A stretch of 38,198 bases of DNA from positions 1 to 38,198 of the forward strand of contig DAHVEJ010000016.1 in the NCBI GenBank assembly GCA_027313145.1, written 5' to 3'. The position numbers and the translations under genes are program-made. Of this stretch, positions 15,094 to 24,523 are shown in pieces (the first letter of the stretch is position 1; every line of letters begins with the position of its first letter). This DNA is from Phycisphaerales bacterium. GTDB lineage: Bacteria; Planctomycetota; Phycisphaerae; WQYP01. A model generated the notes under the pieces. The model saw nothing but the letters and a program-made list of their open reading frames with translations, was not told the origin of the DNA and searched no databases.

Positions 15094-17679
15094 ATGTCGG
15101 TTGATGCGAATGAAATTCTTCAAGGTTTAACACCGCCGCAGCGTGAGGCGGCTTCCCATATCGACGGGCCGCTGCTGGTATTGGCCGGCGCGGGTTCGGG
15201 CAAAACCCGCACCATTACCCGCCGAATTGCCTACATGGTTGCCAACGGCATTCCTCCATGGAATATTCTGGCGGTCACATTTACCAATAAGGCCGCTGGT
15301 GAAATGCGGCATCGTACGCTGGACTTGCTTGGTGCCATGCCACCGCGACTTTCCCGTGGCGTAACTGTAGCCACATTTCACAGCCTCTGCGCACGGCTTC
15401 TGCGAGAATATGCTCCGGTGATGGGCCTGGCTCCTAATTTCAATATTATGGACACGTCCGATCAGCTTAAATTGGTTAAGCAAGCGATGGAAAAAGCCGG
15501 CCTTTCGCCTGATTCCATGAAACCGGACCGGGTGCTAAGCGCTATCAGTGATGCCAAAAGCAAACTCAAATCCGCTGAGGCGTTCAGTAAATCCGCCACC
15601 ATGTTTAATGATCGCAACATCGCCCGCGCCTACATGGCGTATGAGCAACTGATGAACGAAAACAAGGGCGTGGATTTTGACGATCTTCTTTTTAAAACCG
15701 CCGTTATGCTGCGCGATCATGCCGATGTGCGAACCCAATTGCAGGAAAGATTTCGCTATATCCTCATTGATGAATATCAGGATACGAACCACGCTCAGTT
15801 TGTCATTGCGCACATGCTGGCCATGAGCCATAAAAATATCTGCGTCACCGGCGATCCGGATCAATCCATTTACGGCTGGCGCGGGGCCAATTTGTCCAAT
15901 ATTCTGGAATTTGAGCAATTTTTTCCCAACGCCAAAGTCGTGCTCCTTGAGCAGAATTACCGCAGCACTAAAATAATTCTCAAAGCCGCGTCTGCCCTGA
16001 TCTCCAACAATATAGCGCGAAAAAACAAAGATCTTTGGACCGAAAATGAAATGGGCCCTAAAATTCTGGCTCTGGTCTGCGCCGATGAACATGAGGAAGC
16101 CCGGGAACTGGTCAAACGCCTTAAAGAATTTCATGATCAGCAGAACATCGGCTGGGAGAAAATGGCCGTGATGTACCGCATTAACGCCATGACCCGGGTT
16201 CTGGAAGATGCCTTGATGAAATCCGGCGTACCGTACCAGATTATCCGCGGCACCGAATTCTATGGTCGCAAAGAAGTCAAGGATGTCATTGCCTATCTGC
16301 GGCTGATTACCACCCCGGAAGACAATATCAGCCTGGAGCGCGTGATTAATGTCCCCGCACGATCCATCGGAACCACCAGCGTGGCCCGTTTGGCCGGTTA
16401 CGCCAACGAACACGGACTTACACTGATGGATGCCTGCCGCCGGGCGGAAACCATTGAGGGGCTTCCCAAACGTGCCGGCGAAGCCGCTCGCAAATTTGCC
16501 GCAATGATTGATTCCTGGCGAAAGAAATTTGTCCGTTCATCCCCGGCCATCGCTGGGGAAAATGAAGCTGTCCGCGGGGAATCCGGCGAATCTGGAGAAT
16601 ATGGAGAGTTTGGGGAACTTGGGGATCCCGCGGAATCCGCATCCGGCATGTTCGACTTTTTAACCAATGACGATGCCACTGATTCGGCGGCTCCCGCAAC
16701 TGGCTTAACCGCGGAAGATTCCGCGCACGATCCGTTATTTGATCCGCTTCTGGCCGCCGATGGCATCGCATCAGATGCGGCCGGTTCAAATTTTGAGCTA
16801 CCCGAAAACGGCGTGGATGCTTCGGATGATTCGCCACAGGGCGAAGCTGATTTTTCCTCGGTCATACCGGTTGCTGAAATAATGGAGGCGGTCATTGAAC
16901 AATCGGGGATGAAACTCATCAATTCCGGTTCCGGTGAAGACGACGAACAGCGCAACGCCAATATCCTTGAACTGGTCAATGTCGCCGCGGAATTTGATCG
17001 CCAGAATCCCGGCGGCAGCCTGCAGGAATATCTCACGCAAGTCACGCTGGTTTCTGATACGGACCGTATGAAGGACCAGAACGCGGCCGTCACGCTGATG
17101 ACGCTCCACGCCGCAAAGGGCTTGGAGTTTCCGGTTGTCGCGATGGTCGGCATGGAGGACGGGTTGATTCCTCATCAGCGCATGTTCGGCTCAAACGCCG
17201 CGGAAATGAATTTGGAAGAGGAGCGTCGGCTGGCTTTTGTCGGTATTACGCGCGCGATGAAGCATCTGATTTTAACCCGGGCCGCATACCGCACCATGAT
17301 GGGCCGCAGCGAAGCAAAAATTCCATCGCGGTTTCTCGCTGAAATTCCTGAAGATTGCCTGGAGGTTGTGGACCTCCCCATCCTTCAACGTCCCGCAGGT
17401 TCCCCGGGATTTCGTGATGGGGCCAGCTACCACGCCCCGCGCGGATATTCACCGATGGGATCGGGACGCCCTGCAGCGCGACCGGTGCAGGAATCGCCGG
17501 CGATTGGCAATACCCGTTTCCGCCGGGGCACGCTGGTGCGCCACGCCAAATTCGGTATCGGCCGCGTTGAAGGCGTTGATGAAGTCGGTGGAGATTACCG
17601 TGTTGAAATAAATTTTCAGGCATCGGGCCGCCGCACGTTGATGCTCAGTTACGCCAAGCTTGAAACTGTTGACGGTTGA
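15094..17679 (+). CDS. UvrD/PcrA-type superfamily 1 DNA helicase
   Basis: The 861-aa protein shows the SF1A helicase motifs in order: Q-motif and Walker A A-G-A-G-S-G-K-T (residues 31-38), Walker B L-I-D-E-Y-Q-D-T (224-231), G-D-P-D-Q-S-I-Y-G-W-R-G (253-264), T-L-H-A-A-K-G-L-E-F and V-G-I-T-R-A. The C-terminal 50 residues form the Tudor-like domain of PcrA/UvrD (V-R-H-A-K-F-G-I-G-R-V). Residues about 480-590 are a low-complexity acidic insertion with GES/GEY/GEF/GEL repeats in the 2B region, not part of ordinary UvrD. These enzymes unwind DNA in repair. GAGG at 15081-15084 precedes the ATG. The 119-bp gap after hemA suggests separate transcription. Confidence 0.93.
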   Translation: MSVDANEILQGLTPPQREAASHIDGPLLVLAGAGSGKTRTITRRIAYMVANGIPPWNILAVTFTNKAAGEMRHRTLDLLGAMPPRLSRGVTVATFHSLCARLLREYAPVMGLAPNFNIMDTSDQLKLVKQAMEKAGLSPDSMKPDRVLSAISDAKSKLKSAEAFSKSATMFNDRNIARAYMAYEQLMNENKGVDFDDLLFKTAVMLRDHADVRTQLQERFRYILIDEYQDTNHAQFVIAHMLAMSHKNICVTGDPDQSIYGWRGANLSNILEFEQFFPNAKVVLLEQNYRSTKIILKAASALISNNIARKNKDLWTENEMGPKILALVCADEHEEARELVKRLKEFHDQQNIGWEKMAVMYRINAMTRVLEDALMKSGVPYQIIRGTEFYGRKEVKDVIAYLRLITTPEDNISLERVINVPARSIGTTSVARLAGYANEHGLTLMDACRRAETIEGLPKRAGEAARKFAAMIDSWRKKFVRSSPAIAGENEAVRGESGESGEYGEFGELGDPAESASGMFDFLTNDDATDSAAPATGLTAEDSAHDPLFDPLLAADGIASDAAGSNFELPENGVDASDDSPQGEADFSSVIPVAEIMEAVIEQSGMKLINSGSGEDDEQRNANILELVNVAAEFDRQNPGGSLQEYLTQVTLVSDTDRMKDQNAAVTLMTLHAAKGLEFPVVAMVGMEDGLIPHQRMFGSNAAEMNLEEERRLAFVGITRAMKHLILTRAAYRTMMGRSEAKIPSRFLAEIPEDCLEVVDLPILQRPAGSPGFRDGASYHAPRGYSPMGSGRPAARPVQESPAIGNTRFRRGTLVRHAKFGIGRVEGVDEVGGDYRVEINFQASGRRTLMLSYAKLETVDG

Positions 17680-17731
17680 AATCTTCCTTGTCCCGGTTTG
17701 CGGCAATCCCGCCGCCTGGCTCTGCTCCCGC

Positions 17732-18589
17732 TTACTGGGTGCGAACATACTGATGAAATGCGTCGGTGAGTTGACGGGTCATGGCCCCGGGTTTTCCGTC
17801 ACCGATGGAGCGATTATCTACGCTGACCACCGGAACAATTTCCGCCCCCGTGCCGGTGAGGAAGCATTCGTCCGCCGTGTACAGATCATATCGGGTTAAA
17901 TTGGTCTGCCGCGTAGGTATCCCCCCGGTTTGGGCCAACTCCAGCACGACGCCGCGGGTGACGCCCAGCAGGATTCCGCTTTCTTCCGCGGGCGTGATTA
18001 ACTGCCCGTCCCGAACAATAAAAATATTATCCGCCGTGCACTCACAAACGAATCCCAGATGATTCAACATGACCGCTTCGGCCACGCCGGCGTCAATGGC
18101 CTCCCATTTAGCCAGGATATTATTAAGATAATTCAGGCTTTTAATCCGTGGAGATAGCGCCGCCGCCGCGATCCGCGGGGTGCTGGCGGTGATAATGGCC
18201 ATGCCGTGGCGGTATGTTTCCTCGCTATACATGGCAATTCGCCCCGCGATAATAAACACGCCCGGCGTGCCGCAGTTGGCGGGGGAAATGTCCAATGATC
18301 CGCTGCCGCGGGTTACTACCAGCCTGATATAAGCATCCGTTAGTTTGTTGGCCTGGAGTGTCTCATGGATGGCGGCGGTAAGCTCCGGGGCACGATAGGG
18401 AATATCCAGCCGAATCGCCCGGGCCGAGTCGTAGAGCCGTTTGATGTGGTCCGTCAGGCGGAACACTCGGCCGCTGTATTCCCGCAGCCCCTCGAATACA
18501 CCGTCGCCATAAAGCACTCCATGATCAAAAATGCTCACATTGGCCTGCTCCGGTGCCACCAGTTTGCCATTCATCCATATAACGCTCAT
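17732..18589 (-). CDS. ilvE: Branched-chain amino acid aminotransferase (class IV)
   Basis: This PLP enzyme of 285 aa interconverts leucine, isoleucine and valine with their 2-oxo acids. It shows the F-D-H-G-V-L-Y-G-D-G-V-F-E-G start, the PLP lysine K150 in R-I-K-S-L-N-Y-L-N-N, the E-C-T-A-D-N-I-F motif and the late L-T-G-T-G-A-E-I-V-P. The ATG at 18589 has AGGAG seven bases upstream; an in-frame ATG 51 bases earlier has none. Class IV also contains D-amino acid transaminases and ADC lyases, but length and motifs favour IlvE. It is convergent with the helicase gene. Confidence 0.9.
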   Translation of the reverse strand: MSVIWMNGKLVAPEQANVSIFDHGVLYGDGVFEGLREYSGRVFRLTDHIKRLYDSARAIRLDIPYRAPELTAAIHETLQANKLTDAYIRLVVTRGSGSLDISPANCGTPGVFIIAGRIAMYSEETYRHGMAIITASTPRIAAAALSPRIKSLNYLNNILAKWEAIDAGVAEAVMLNHLGFVCECTADNIFIVRDGQLITPAEESGILLGVTRGVVLELAQTGGIPTRQTNLTRYDLYTADECFLTGTGAEIVPVVSVDNRSIGDGKPGAMTRQLTDAFHQYVRTQ

Positions 18590-19022
18590 TGATTGTCTCC
18601 TGGGCCGGCAGGATGGTGCGGTATGTTCTTTCCAGCCCACAATCGTCCACCGGTACTAAATCAATGATACATGCTGCCCCGGTTTCGCGCAAGCCCCCAA
18701 TTCGCCCCTGGCGTGGCAATAAATCCAGGCAAGCCCCTGCCGTGTGAGTTTCCAAGATCAACCATTCCCTTATCGCCGGCATGTATGCCGTCGATTTTGC
18801 CGCCCGCCCGGAAAAATTACCACGCTCTTCGCTCCCGGTTCTCCAATGTTTTATAATATCCCCGATACGGGCGTGCCCCGGCGAACCTGCAGAAAGCCGC
18901 CGACCCCTGCCACCTTGGAACTCGCCGCGCAATACTCCCGCTGCTGTCACTGTTACGCACTGTCCGGTATAGTACAGATCTACTGGGTTCTATATTGGCC
19001 GCAAACAGCAAAGGAGAATGGG
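18590..19022. other. Intergenic region between divergent ilvE and small-protein genes
   Basis: No credible gene is seen in this 433-bp stretch. A TATAAT at 18852-18857 and a TATAGT near 18969 lack convincing -35 boxes. A frame open on the minus strand across this region has no start signal and is Arg/Gly-rich. It must hold the promoters of both neighbours. The AAGGAG before 19023 belongs to the small gene. Confidence 0.4.
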
Positions 19023-19202
19023 ATGAAAAATGTGGATTTCAAAGTCGAAGGCGATATTCTTACCATCAAAGTGGATTTGAGTAAGCAATTTGGACCCTCC
19101 GCTTCCGGCAAGACCATAATCATCGCCTCCACCGAAGGCAATGTCACCGTTCCGGACCGGGATGAAAAAATCGGCCTGAATGTATATCGGAAAAAGCCAT
19201 GA
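19023..19202 (+). CDS. Small conserved-looking protein of unknown function (59 aa)
   Basis: A strong AAGGAG six to eleven bases upstream and an immediately following terminator support this as a real single-gene unit. The product begins MKNVDFKVEGDILTIKVDL, is rich in Val, Ile and Lys, and carries the distinctive F-G-P-S-A-S-G-K-T-I-I-I-A-S-T-E-G-N block and a final G-L-N-V-Y-R-K-K. I recall similar short proteins in unrelated bacteria with the same S-x-S-G-K-T core, but no function. The pattern is not a P-loop. No signal peptide or membrane segment is present, so it should be cytoplasmic. Confidence 0.82.
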   Translation: MKNVDFKVEGDILTIKVDLSKQFGPSASGKTIIIASTEGNVTVPDRDEKIGLNVYRKKP

Positions 19203-19226
19203 CGCAGCAAGGCTGCGTGCTTTTTT
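19202..19226 (+). terminator. Intrinsic terminator overlapping the stop codon of the 59-aa gene
   Basis: ACGCAGC (19202-19208) pairs perfectly with GCTGCGT (19212-19218) around the loop AAG, and six T follow from 19221. The first stem base is the last base of the TGA stop codon. Confidence 0.88.
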
Positions 19227-19302
19227 CCCTCTCATGGTTGAGCCGTAGCAGCGGCTGTAGCATCCGCCTTGTGTGCGCCGTATTGCCGGCTACGTGTGGA
19301 TA

Positions 19303-19351
19303 ACCGGGTTATCAGCCCGGTGTTCTCCGACGCGATGCCGCTCCAAGCGGC
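19303..19351. repeat. Two short hairpins, REP-like
   Basis: ACCGGG (19303-19308) pairs with CCCGGT (19316-19321) around TTATCAG. GCCGCT (19337-19342) pairs with AGCGGC (19346-19351) around CCA. They lie in the 143-bp gap between the terminator and the M20 peptidase gene end, close to dispersed motif copy B. They may be REP-like elements or part of the same small mobile sequence. Confidence 0.45.
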
Positions 19352-19364
19352 TAAAGATCATCTC

Positions 19365-19384
19365 GGCGATTACTTGGACCGGCT
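19365..19384 (-). repeat. Dispersed 20-bp motif, copy B, overlapping a stop codon
   Basis: The minus strand reads AGCCGGTCCAAGTAATCGCC, two differences from the copy at 37849. The TAA inside it is the stop codon of the M20 peptidase, so the last four codons of that gene are within the motif. Confidence 0.5.
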
Positions 19385-20755
19385 CCCCAGCCGGTCATAA
19401 AGTGCGGCGGCCGTGCGAATGCCGGCGTAGAAGCAGTCTACATCCAGTTTCTCATTCGGCGCGTGAAGATTATCATCCGGCAGGCCAAAGCCCAGTAAGA
19501 CCGAATCAATGCCCAGCATCTCCTTGAACCATGTCACCACCGGTATCGAGCCGCCTTCGCGCACAAAAACCGGCTTTTTTCCCATGCCTTCTTCGCACGC
19601 TTCCACCGCTGCCGCAATGGCGGGCGACGTTTCTGGTGTCAGTGCCGCCGGTGAGGCGCTTAGGCGTTCCAATTTCACCCTGACGCCGGCAGGGGTGATC
19701 TGATGAATATAGTTTTCAAAAGCCTCGGCAATCTTGATGGCATCCTGATCCGGCACCAGCCGCATGGATAGTTTCGCCGATGCCGTCGCGGGCAATACGG
19801 TTTTGGCTCCCGCACCCTGATAGCCGCTGGTTAAACCGTTGATATCCAGTGTCGGACGACACCAGCGGCGCTCCAGTGTGGTGAAACCGCTTTCTCCCAC
19901 CAATTGCTCAACGGCCAATTCCCGCGCGAATTGTTTTTCATCAAACGGCAAGGTTTTCCACATCGCCCGCAAGGCCGCATCCGGCACCTGCACCTGATCA
20001 TAAAACCCCGGAATTGTCGCCCGTCCCTGATTATCATGCAGTTGGCCGAGAATGGCACTTAAAGCATTGGCGGCATTGGCCACCGCACCGCCATACACGC
20101 CGGAATGCAAATCCGTATTGGCACCCGTTACGGTCATCTGGTAATACACCAGCCCGCGCAAGCCCGTGGTGATGGCCGGTACACCGCGCGCAAACTGCGA
20201 TGAATCACTGATGATCAACGTGGATGCGGAAGCCAGGCGATCCGCATTTTCCGCAATGACGGCTCGTAAATGCGGCGAACCGATCTCCTCTTCCCCCTCC
20301 AGCAGCACGGTCAGGCGAACCGGCAATTCATAGGCAATCTGTTTCCAGGCAGCCAGGGCCGCCAGATGGCAAAATACCTGTCCTTTGTCATCGCTGGCAC
20401 CACGGGCAAAAATCTTGCCGTCGCGTATCGTGGCGGTAAACGGCGGAGAGTTCCAAAGCTCCAGCGGTTCGGCGGGTTGAACATCATAATGACCGTAAAA
20501 CAAAATGTGCGGGGCGTCAGGCTGACACAGGCCGTCCGGCGTGGTCGCCAGCACACACGGGTGTCCGGCGGTTTTTACCAGCGTGGCGTCCAACCCCGCG
20601 CCCCGCAGATAAAAAGCCGCCCATTCCGCCGCCGCCTGAATATCCTTGTTATGCTCCGGCTTGGCTGAAACACTGGGAATCGCCAGAAACTCCTTGAGAT
20701 CGTGCATCCACAACGCCCGGTTCTTTTCAATCCATACAAGCACGCTGTCAAGCAT
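19370..20755 (-). CDS. M20-family dipeptidase / metallopeptidase
   Basis: The 461-aa protein is an M20/M28-superfamily di-zinc peptidase of the carnosinase/CNDP-like group. It has the zinc-binding G-H-Y-D-V-Q-P, the bridging Asp in R-G-A-S-D-D-K-G, the general base in [10 protein letters not shown], and [13 protein letters not shown] of the lid domain. Such enzymes cleave dipeptides or acylated amino acids in the cytoplasm. Its start overlaps the end of hisF by eight bases, which suggests translational coupling. The last residues S-R-S-K and the stop lie in dispersed motif copy B, so its C-terminus may have been reshaped by an insertion. Confidence 0.9.
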   Translation of the reverse strand: MLDSVLVWIEKNRALWMHDLKEFLAIPSVSAKPEHNKDIQAAAEWAAFYLRGAGLDATLVKTAGHPCVLATTPDGLCQPDAPHILFYGHYDVQPAEPLELWNSPPFTATIRDGKIFARGASDDKGQVFCHLAALAAWKQIAYELPVRLTVLLEGEEEIGSPHLRAVIAENADRLASASTLIISDSSQFARGVPAITTGLRGLVYYQMTVTGANTDLHSGVYGGAVANAANALSAILGQLHDNQGRATIPGFYDQVQVPDAALRAMWKTLPFDEKQFARELAVEQLVGESGFTTLERRWCRPTLDINGLTSGYQGAGAKTVLPATASAKLSMRLVPDQDAIKIAEAFENYIHQITPAGVRVKLERLSASPAALTPETSPAIAAAVEACEEGMGKKPVFVREGGSIPVVTWFKEMLGIDSVLLGFGLPDDNLHAPNEKLDVDCFYAGIRTAAALYDRLGSRSK

Positions 20756-21539
20756 TTTGCAACTCCGGCGTTAAGCGTACATGAACCCCATGTTTGGCCA
20801 GATAGTCTTTCACTTGCGGCACCGACCATGTACGGAAATGAAAAATCGATGCCGCCAGAGCCGCATCCGCTTTGCCATCTGTGAGCACTTGAAATAAATG
20901 TTCCGGCTTGCCGGCACCGCCGCTGGCCACCACGGGAATATGCACCGCCTCACTGACGGCACGGGTCATGGCAATGTCATAACCTTCCAAGGTGCCGTCG
21001 GAATTCATAACATTAAGTACAATTTCACCCGCGCCGCGTGCCTCGGCTTCTTTGGCCCACGCCAGCACCTCGCGCCCGGTACCCACGCGTCCGCCATTCA
21101 CAAACACTTCCCAAAATTCTCTGCCGTCAGGTTTTTTGACTCTATTAGCATCCAGCCCCAAAACCGTCGCGCATCGCCCGAATTTTCTGGCAATACGGGA
21201 AATCAGCTCCGGGTCTTTCACCGCCGCCGAGTTAATACTGACTTTCTCCGCACCGGCTTGAATTAAGCTCGTCGCATCATCCAGCGTGCGGATGCCGCCG
21301 CCAACGGTTATCGGCATGAACACACTATCGGCCACGCGCCGCACCACATCGACCATAATCTGCCGGCCCTCATGGCTGGCGGTAATATCATAAAACACCA
21401 GTTCATCAGCCCCGCACTGGTCATAAAAAAGAGCCTGTTCCACCGGATCACCAGCATCCACATGATCAAAAAACTTAACGCCTTTGACCACCCGGCCGGC
21501 ATCGACATCAAGACACGGAATAATGCGCTTCGTTAACAT
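20748..21539 (-). CDS. hisF: Imidazole glycerol phosphate synthase, cyclase subunit
   Basis: HisF (263 aa) closes the imidazole ring in histidine synthesis using ammonia from HisH. The (beta/alpha)8 barrel shows the catalytic Asp in [13 protein letters not shown], the phosphate-binding G-G-G-I-R, the L-D-A region at about 130 and the second catalytic Asp in S-D-G-T-L-E-G-Y-D. The usual S-M-D-x-D-G-T is N-V-M-N-S-D-G-T here, a small departure. hisH and hisA are not nearby. No clear ribosome binding site precedes the ATG. Confidence 0.95.
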   Translation of the reverse strand: MLTKRIIPCLDVDAGRVVKGVKFFDHVDAGDPVEQALFYDQCGADELVFYDITASHEGRQIMVDVVRRVADSVFMPITVGGGIRTLDDATSLIQAGAEKVSINSAAVKDPELISRIARKFGRCATVLGLDANRVKKPDGREFWEVFVNGGRVGTGREVLAWAKEAEARGAGEIVLNVMNSDGTLEGYDIAMTRAVSEAVHIPVVASGGAGKPEHLFQVLTDGKADAALAASIFHFRTWSVPQVKDYLAKHGVHVRLTPELQNA

Positions 21540-21675
21540 GCCGGGATTATAAGGAAATCCGGAGTTTTAATATAGGAGTATGATTGTAAAACTTTAAAAG
21601 CGAACTTTGAAAAGCGACGTATTACGGCAGTCAACGCAACGCGTCAATCATTTTTTATCAGGTAGATGCCCAAGG

Positions 21676-21695
21676 AGTCTGTCCGAGTAACGGCC
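21676..21695 (+). repeat. Dispersed 20-bp motif, copy C
   Basis: AGTCTGTCCGAGTAACGGCC differs at three positions from the copy at 37849. It lies in the 221-bp gap between panC and hisF, about 65 bp beyond the panC stop codon. I see no other feature in that gap. Confidence 0.5.
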
Positions 21696-21760
21696 AAGAT
21701 TCTGGAAACCCAACTCACCGGCCTCGCCTTCACGCGTTTTATTGCCGTGCTTCCGGACCG

Positions 21761-22603
21761 TCAGGAATGGACGACATTATCAATCAGGCGGGTGGTTCCC
21801 AATTTCGCGGCTATCAGAAATACGCACGGGTTGCCAACCGTCTGGTGATATACTTCGAGTGTTTCGGCGTGACATGCCAAAGCGTACTGCGCTTCCAGGC
21901 CGGACTGCGTGATGCGTTCACTCATACCAGCCTCCAATGCCGCTGCATCCCGCTCACCGCTTTTGTATTGGTGCGTCGCCCAACTCAGGGCCTGGTAAAT
22001 GCTGCCGGCGCGTGCCCGCTGATCGGGAGTTAAATATCGATTGCGACTGCTCATGGCCAATCCATCTGGCTCGCGCAGGGTGGGGGCGGTGATAATTTCT
22101 ACCGGCATATTCAAATCGCGAACCATGTGCTTGAGGATCAATTGCTGCTGGAAATCCTTCTGCCCCAGAATCATTGCCGCCGGCTCAACAATACCTAAAA
22201 GTTTTGCCACAACTGTGCACACGCCCCGAAAATGTCCGGGGCGAATGGCTCCCTCCAGCACGGTCCCCAACTCGCCGGGATCAATGCTGGTAACATGGCC
22301 GGGGGGATATATTTCCTCGGCGGAGGGGCAGAATACCACGTCCGCGTCCCATGCGGTGAGATTGGCTAAATCCTGTTCAATATGGCGCGGATACTTATGA
22401 AAATCTTCATGGGGACCGAATTGTGTGGGATTAACGAAAATGGAAGCCGCAACAATTCCATCCGGTCCCGCCAGCCTCCGCGCCATGCGCACCAAGCTTC
22501 CATGCCCTTCATGCAAGGCGCCCATGGTAGGCACAAAAATCACTTTGCCGGCCGCCGAATGGCGGTACTGGCGAAATTCGGAAATGGTTTTACAAATGTT
22601 CAT
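21761..22603 (-). CDS. panC: Pantothenate synthetase
   Basis: PanC (280 aa) joins pantoate and beta-alanine with ATP. It has the nucleotidyl-transferase signature V-P-T-M-G-A-L-H-E-G-H, F-V-N-P-T-Q-F, H-F-R-G-V-C-T-V-V, G-Q-K-D-F-Q-Q and the ATP-binding S-S-R-N-R-Y-L. Length and motifs are standard. It is followed upstream by folK with a 25-bp gap, so two vitamin/cofactor genes are paired here. Confidence 0.96.
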   Translation of the reverse strand: MNICKTISEFRQYRHSAAGKVIFVPTMGALHEGHGSLVRMARRLAGPDGIVAASIFVNPTQFGPHEDFHKYPRHIEQDLANLTAWDADVVFCPSAEEIYPPGHVTSIDPGELGTVLEGAIRPGHFRGVCTVVAKLLGIVEPAAMILGQKDFQQQLILKHMVRDLNMPVEIITAPTLREPDGLAMSSRNRYLTPDQRARAGSIYQALSWATHQYKSGERDAAALEAGMSERITQSGLEAQYALACHAETLEVYHQTVGNPCVFLIAAKLGTTRLIDNVVHS

Positions 22604-22628
22604 CCGGCTATCTCTTGTAATTCCGTTT

Positions 22629-23114
22629 CTAAGGACACGAACCCATGGGGCATGCCCGCAGCAGCTCCATGATTGATTTTCCCATCCGCGGATGTATCAG
22701 ATTTGGCGCAATTTCCGCCATGGGCCGCAACACAAATAATCGCTCATGCAGACGCGGATGCGGAATGGTTAATTCCGGCTTCTCCAGAATCAGATCATTA
22801 TAAAAGAGAATGTCCAGGTCTATCAGCCGTGGTCCGTGGCGTATTTCACCGGTTCGAAAACGCCCCAACTTCTGTTCAACACCGGCCAACGCTTTCAAAA
22901 GTTCTTCGGGCGACAGTTCCGTTGTCAGGCGCGCGGCCGCATTGCAGTAATCTTCCTGCCCTGCCGGCCCGCCCACCGGGGTGGTGAGAATAAACGGCGA
23001 TACGCGTTCCACCTGAGTTCCCGGCAACTCCGCAATCGCCGCCAGCGCCTGATGCAGATTATCCTCGCGATTTCCCAGGTTGCTTCCAAGGGCGATGTAG
23101 CAAATGGCGGTCAT
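22629..23114 (-). CDS. folK: 2-amino-4-hydroxy-6-hydroxymethyldihydropteridine pyrophosphokinase
   Basis: HPPK (161 aa) transfers pyrophosphate from ATP to the pterin in folate synthesis. It has A-L-G-S-N-L-G-N-R at the N-terminus, the substrate loop around L-T-T-P-V-G-G, and the signature R-H-G-P-R-L-I-D-L-D-I-L, followed by P-H-P-R-L-H-E-R-L-F-V-L-x-P. It lies in the same strand block as the GT87 gene upstream (17-bp gap) and panC downstream. Confidence 0.95.
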   Translation of the reverse strand: MTAICYIALGSNLGNREDNLHQALAAIAELPGTQVERVSPFILTTPVGGPAGQEDYCNAAARLTTELSPEELLKALAGVEQKLGRFRTGEIRHGPRLIDLDILFYNDLILEKPELTIPHPRLHERLFVLRPMAEIAPNLIHPRMGKSIMELLRACPMGSCP

Positions 23115-23131
23115 GTTATGCGTTATCCTCT

Positions 23132-24478
23132 TCAGGGATTTCCAGCGGTTGAAATTGCCGCATCAGGTGCCGCGGAAGGCAAAGGCGGTTCGTTAAACCG
23201 CGTCGTGAAAATTACCAGCATCAGCCCTACCGAAGCCCAGAGAGATACACCGATCGTCAACATCCAGCGATGGCCGTCGGGGCCGAAAATTTTGGCGACA
23301 TCCGTCGTTAAAAACATGAGAAACGCCGCGGCGGATAATGCGGTTAAGGCTCTGCGCCGTGTGATGTAGGCCATGCGTGGATCCGATAAAATCATGCCCA
23401 CCGCCAACAGCGTTAGAATCAGCGTGACAAAATGCGGCACCCAGGTCCGCGGCGAAGCCCAGAGCATAAAAGCGGCTACCGCTCCGATTTCCAGCACATA
23501 TCGGCGATCGCGAAGTGTCGGTAACACTTTCCGTGACCACCATAATCCGATCAGCCCGATGGTGATAAGAACCATGCGAATAATCATATCGGAAACCGGC
23601 CCCGACACGTTGATGACATTGACATAATGAGCCGGATGTAATTTATCCGGGTGCATGGGAAATGCCGGCACATGGCGGATCAGCCGGGCGATGAAAACCG
23701 GTATGGATTGCCCGACAAAATATGTCAGATGACCGCCCGACAGATAGGGCACAATCATGATTCGAGTCCACTGCCGCAGCCACGCCATGTTCTGGCTCCA
23801 GCCGAATATGACCGCCGGAATTAATAGCAAACCCAGAAGCAGGCCCGCCAGAAAGCCGCCCGCGACATGCCATTGGCGTTTCCACAAAAAATAAATGAAA
23901 AATACCAACGGCGTAACCTTAATGCACACGGCAAACGCGATGAGAATGCCCCCCAGCCATTTCCATCCCGGAGCGTCAAGTTGTGCGGCGCACAACCCCA
24001 GCGTCAGCGGCAGCAGCATCAATAGATTGGTCTGCCCTTCCTGAATATCCTGTAATGCCGGCCAGAACCAGACGGCCAAAATTAACAGAATCGCGGTAAC
24101 GGACAATTTCACGCCCGCCTGTCGGGCTATGCGGTACACCGCCCAGAATATGCCGATGGAAAAAATGTATTTGCACATCGCCCAAATGAATTCCGCATTC
24201 GGCGGAGAAAACCAGGTCAACGGCCCGAATATCGCCAGCGTTACCGGGGGGGTTGGAAAGGTATCGCTGGTGTAGGGTACATGGTGTTGTATAAACGGCG
24301 GCACCACGACCATCCAGCGGTCAAAGTCGTTGACGTAACGCGTGGAACCGGTTTTTTCCCGATGGATTACCCGCGCACGCGCCTGAAAAGCCGCGACAAT
24401 CGTGACAATCAACCCGACCGCCAGAATAATGCCGACGGCCAGTTGAAGGGGGGATAGTGTGTTGCTTTTGGCATTCAC
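23132..24478 (-). CDS. GT87-like polytopic membrane glycosyltransferase
   Basis: The 448-aa protein has around ten hydrophobic segments. After the first membrane segment comes D-F-D-R-W-M-V-V-V-P-P-F, then a hydrophilic stretch with S-D-T-F-P-T-P-P-V-T, which resembles the DUF2029/GT87 (alpha-mannosyltransferase, GT-C fold) pattern. These enzymes use polyprenyl-phosphate-linked sugars on the outer face of the membrane. The acceptor is unknown. It is wedged between dapL and folK, which suggests positional rather than functional linkage. Confidence 0.75.
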   Translation of the reverse strand: MNAKSNTLSPLQLAVGIILAVGLIVTIVAAFQARARVIHREKTGSTRYVNDFDRWMVVVPPFIQHHVPYTSDTFPTPPVTLAIFGPLTWFSPPNAEFIWAMCKYIFSIGIFWAVYRIARQAGVKLSVTAILLILAVWFWPALQDIQEGQTNLLMLLPLTLGLCAAQLDAPGWKWLGGILIAFAVCIKVTPLVFFIYFLWKRQWHVAGGFLAGLLLGLLLIPAVIFGWSQNMAWLRQWTRIMIVPYLSGGHLTYFVGQSIPVFIARLIRHVPAFPMHPDKLHPAHYVNVINVSGPVSDMIIRMVLITIGLIGLWWSRKVLPTLRDRRYVLEIGAVAAFMLWASPRTWVPHFVTLILTLLAVGMILSDPRMAYITRRRALTALSAAAFLMFLTTDVAKIFGPDGHRWMLTIGVSLWASVGLMLVIFTTRFNEPPLPSAAPDAAISTAGNP

Positions 24479-24523
24479 AGTTGCAATCGTTTCTTTCCTG
24501 CCGCCGCACAGGGCGCGTTTCCG

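Noticed and set aside
15535-16413. A 292-codon open frame on the minus strand
   Set aside because: It is opposite the conserved helicase core and shows no domain.
17680-17731. Terminator between the convergent helicase and ilvE genes
   Set aside because: Only a weak five-base stem (GCGGC/GCCGC) without a T tract is present.
18525-18950. A 141-codon open frame upstream of ilvE on the minus strand
   Set aside because: It has no ribosome binding site and overlaps the 5' end of ilvE, which has clear start signals.
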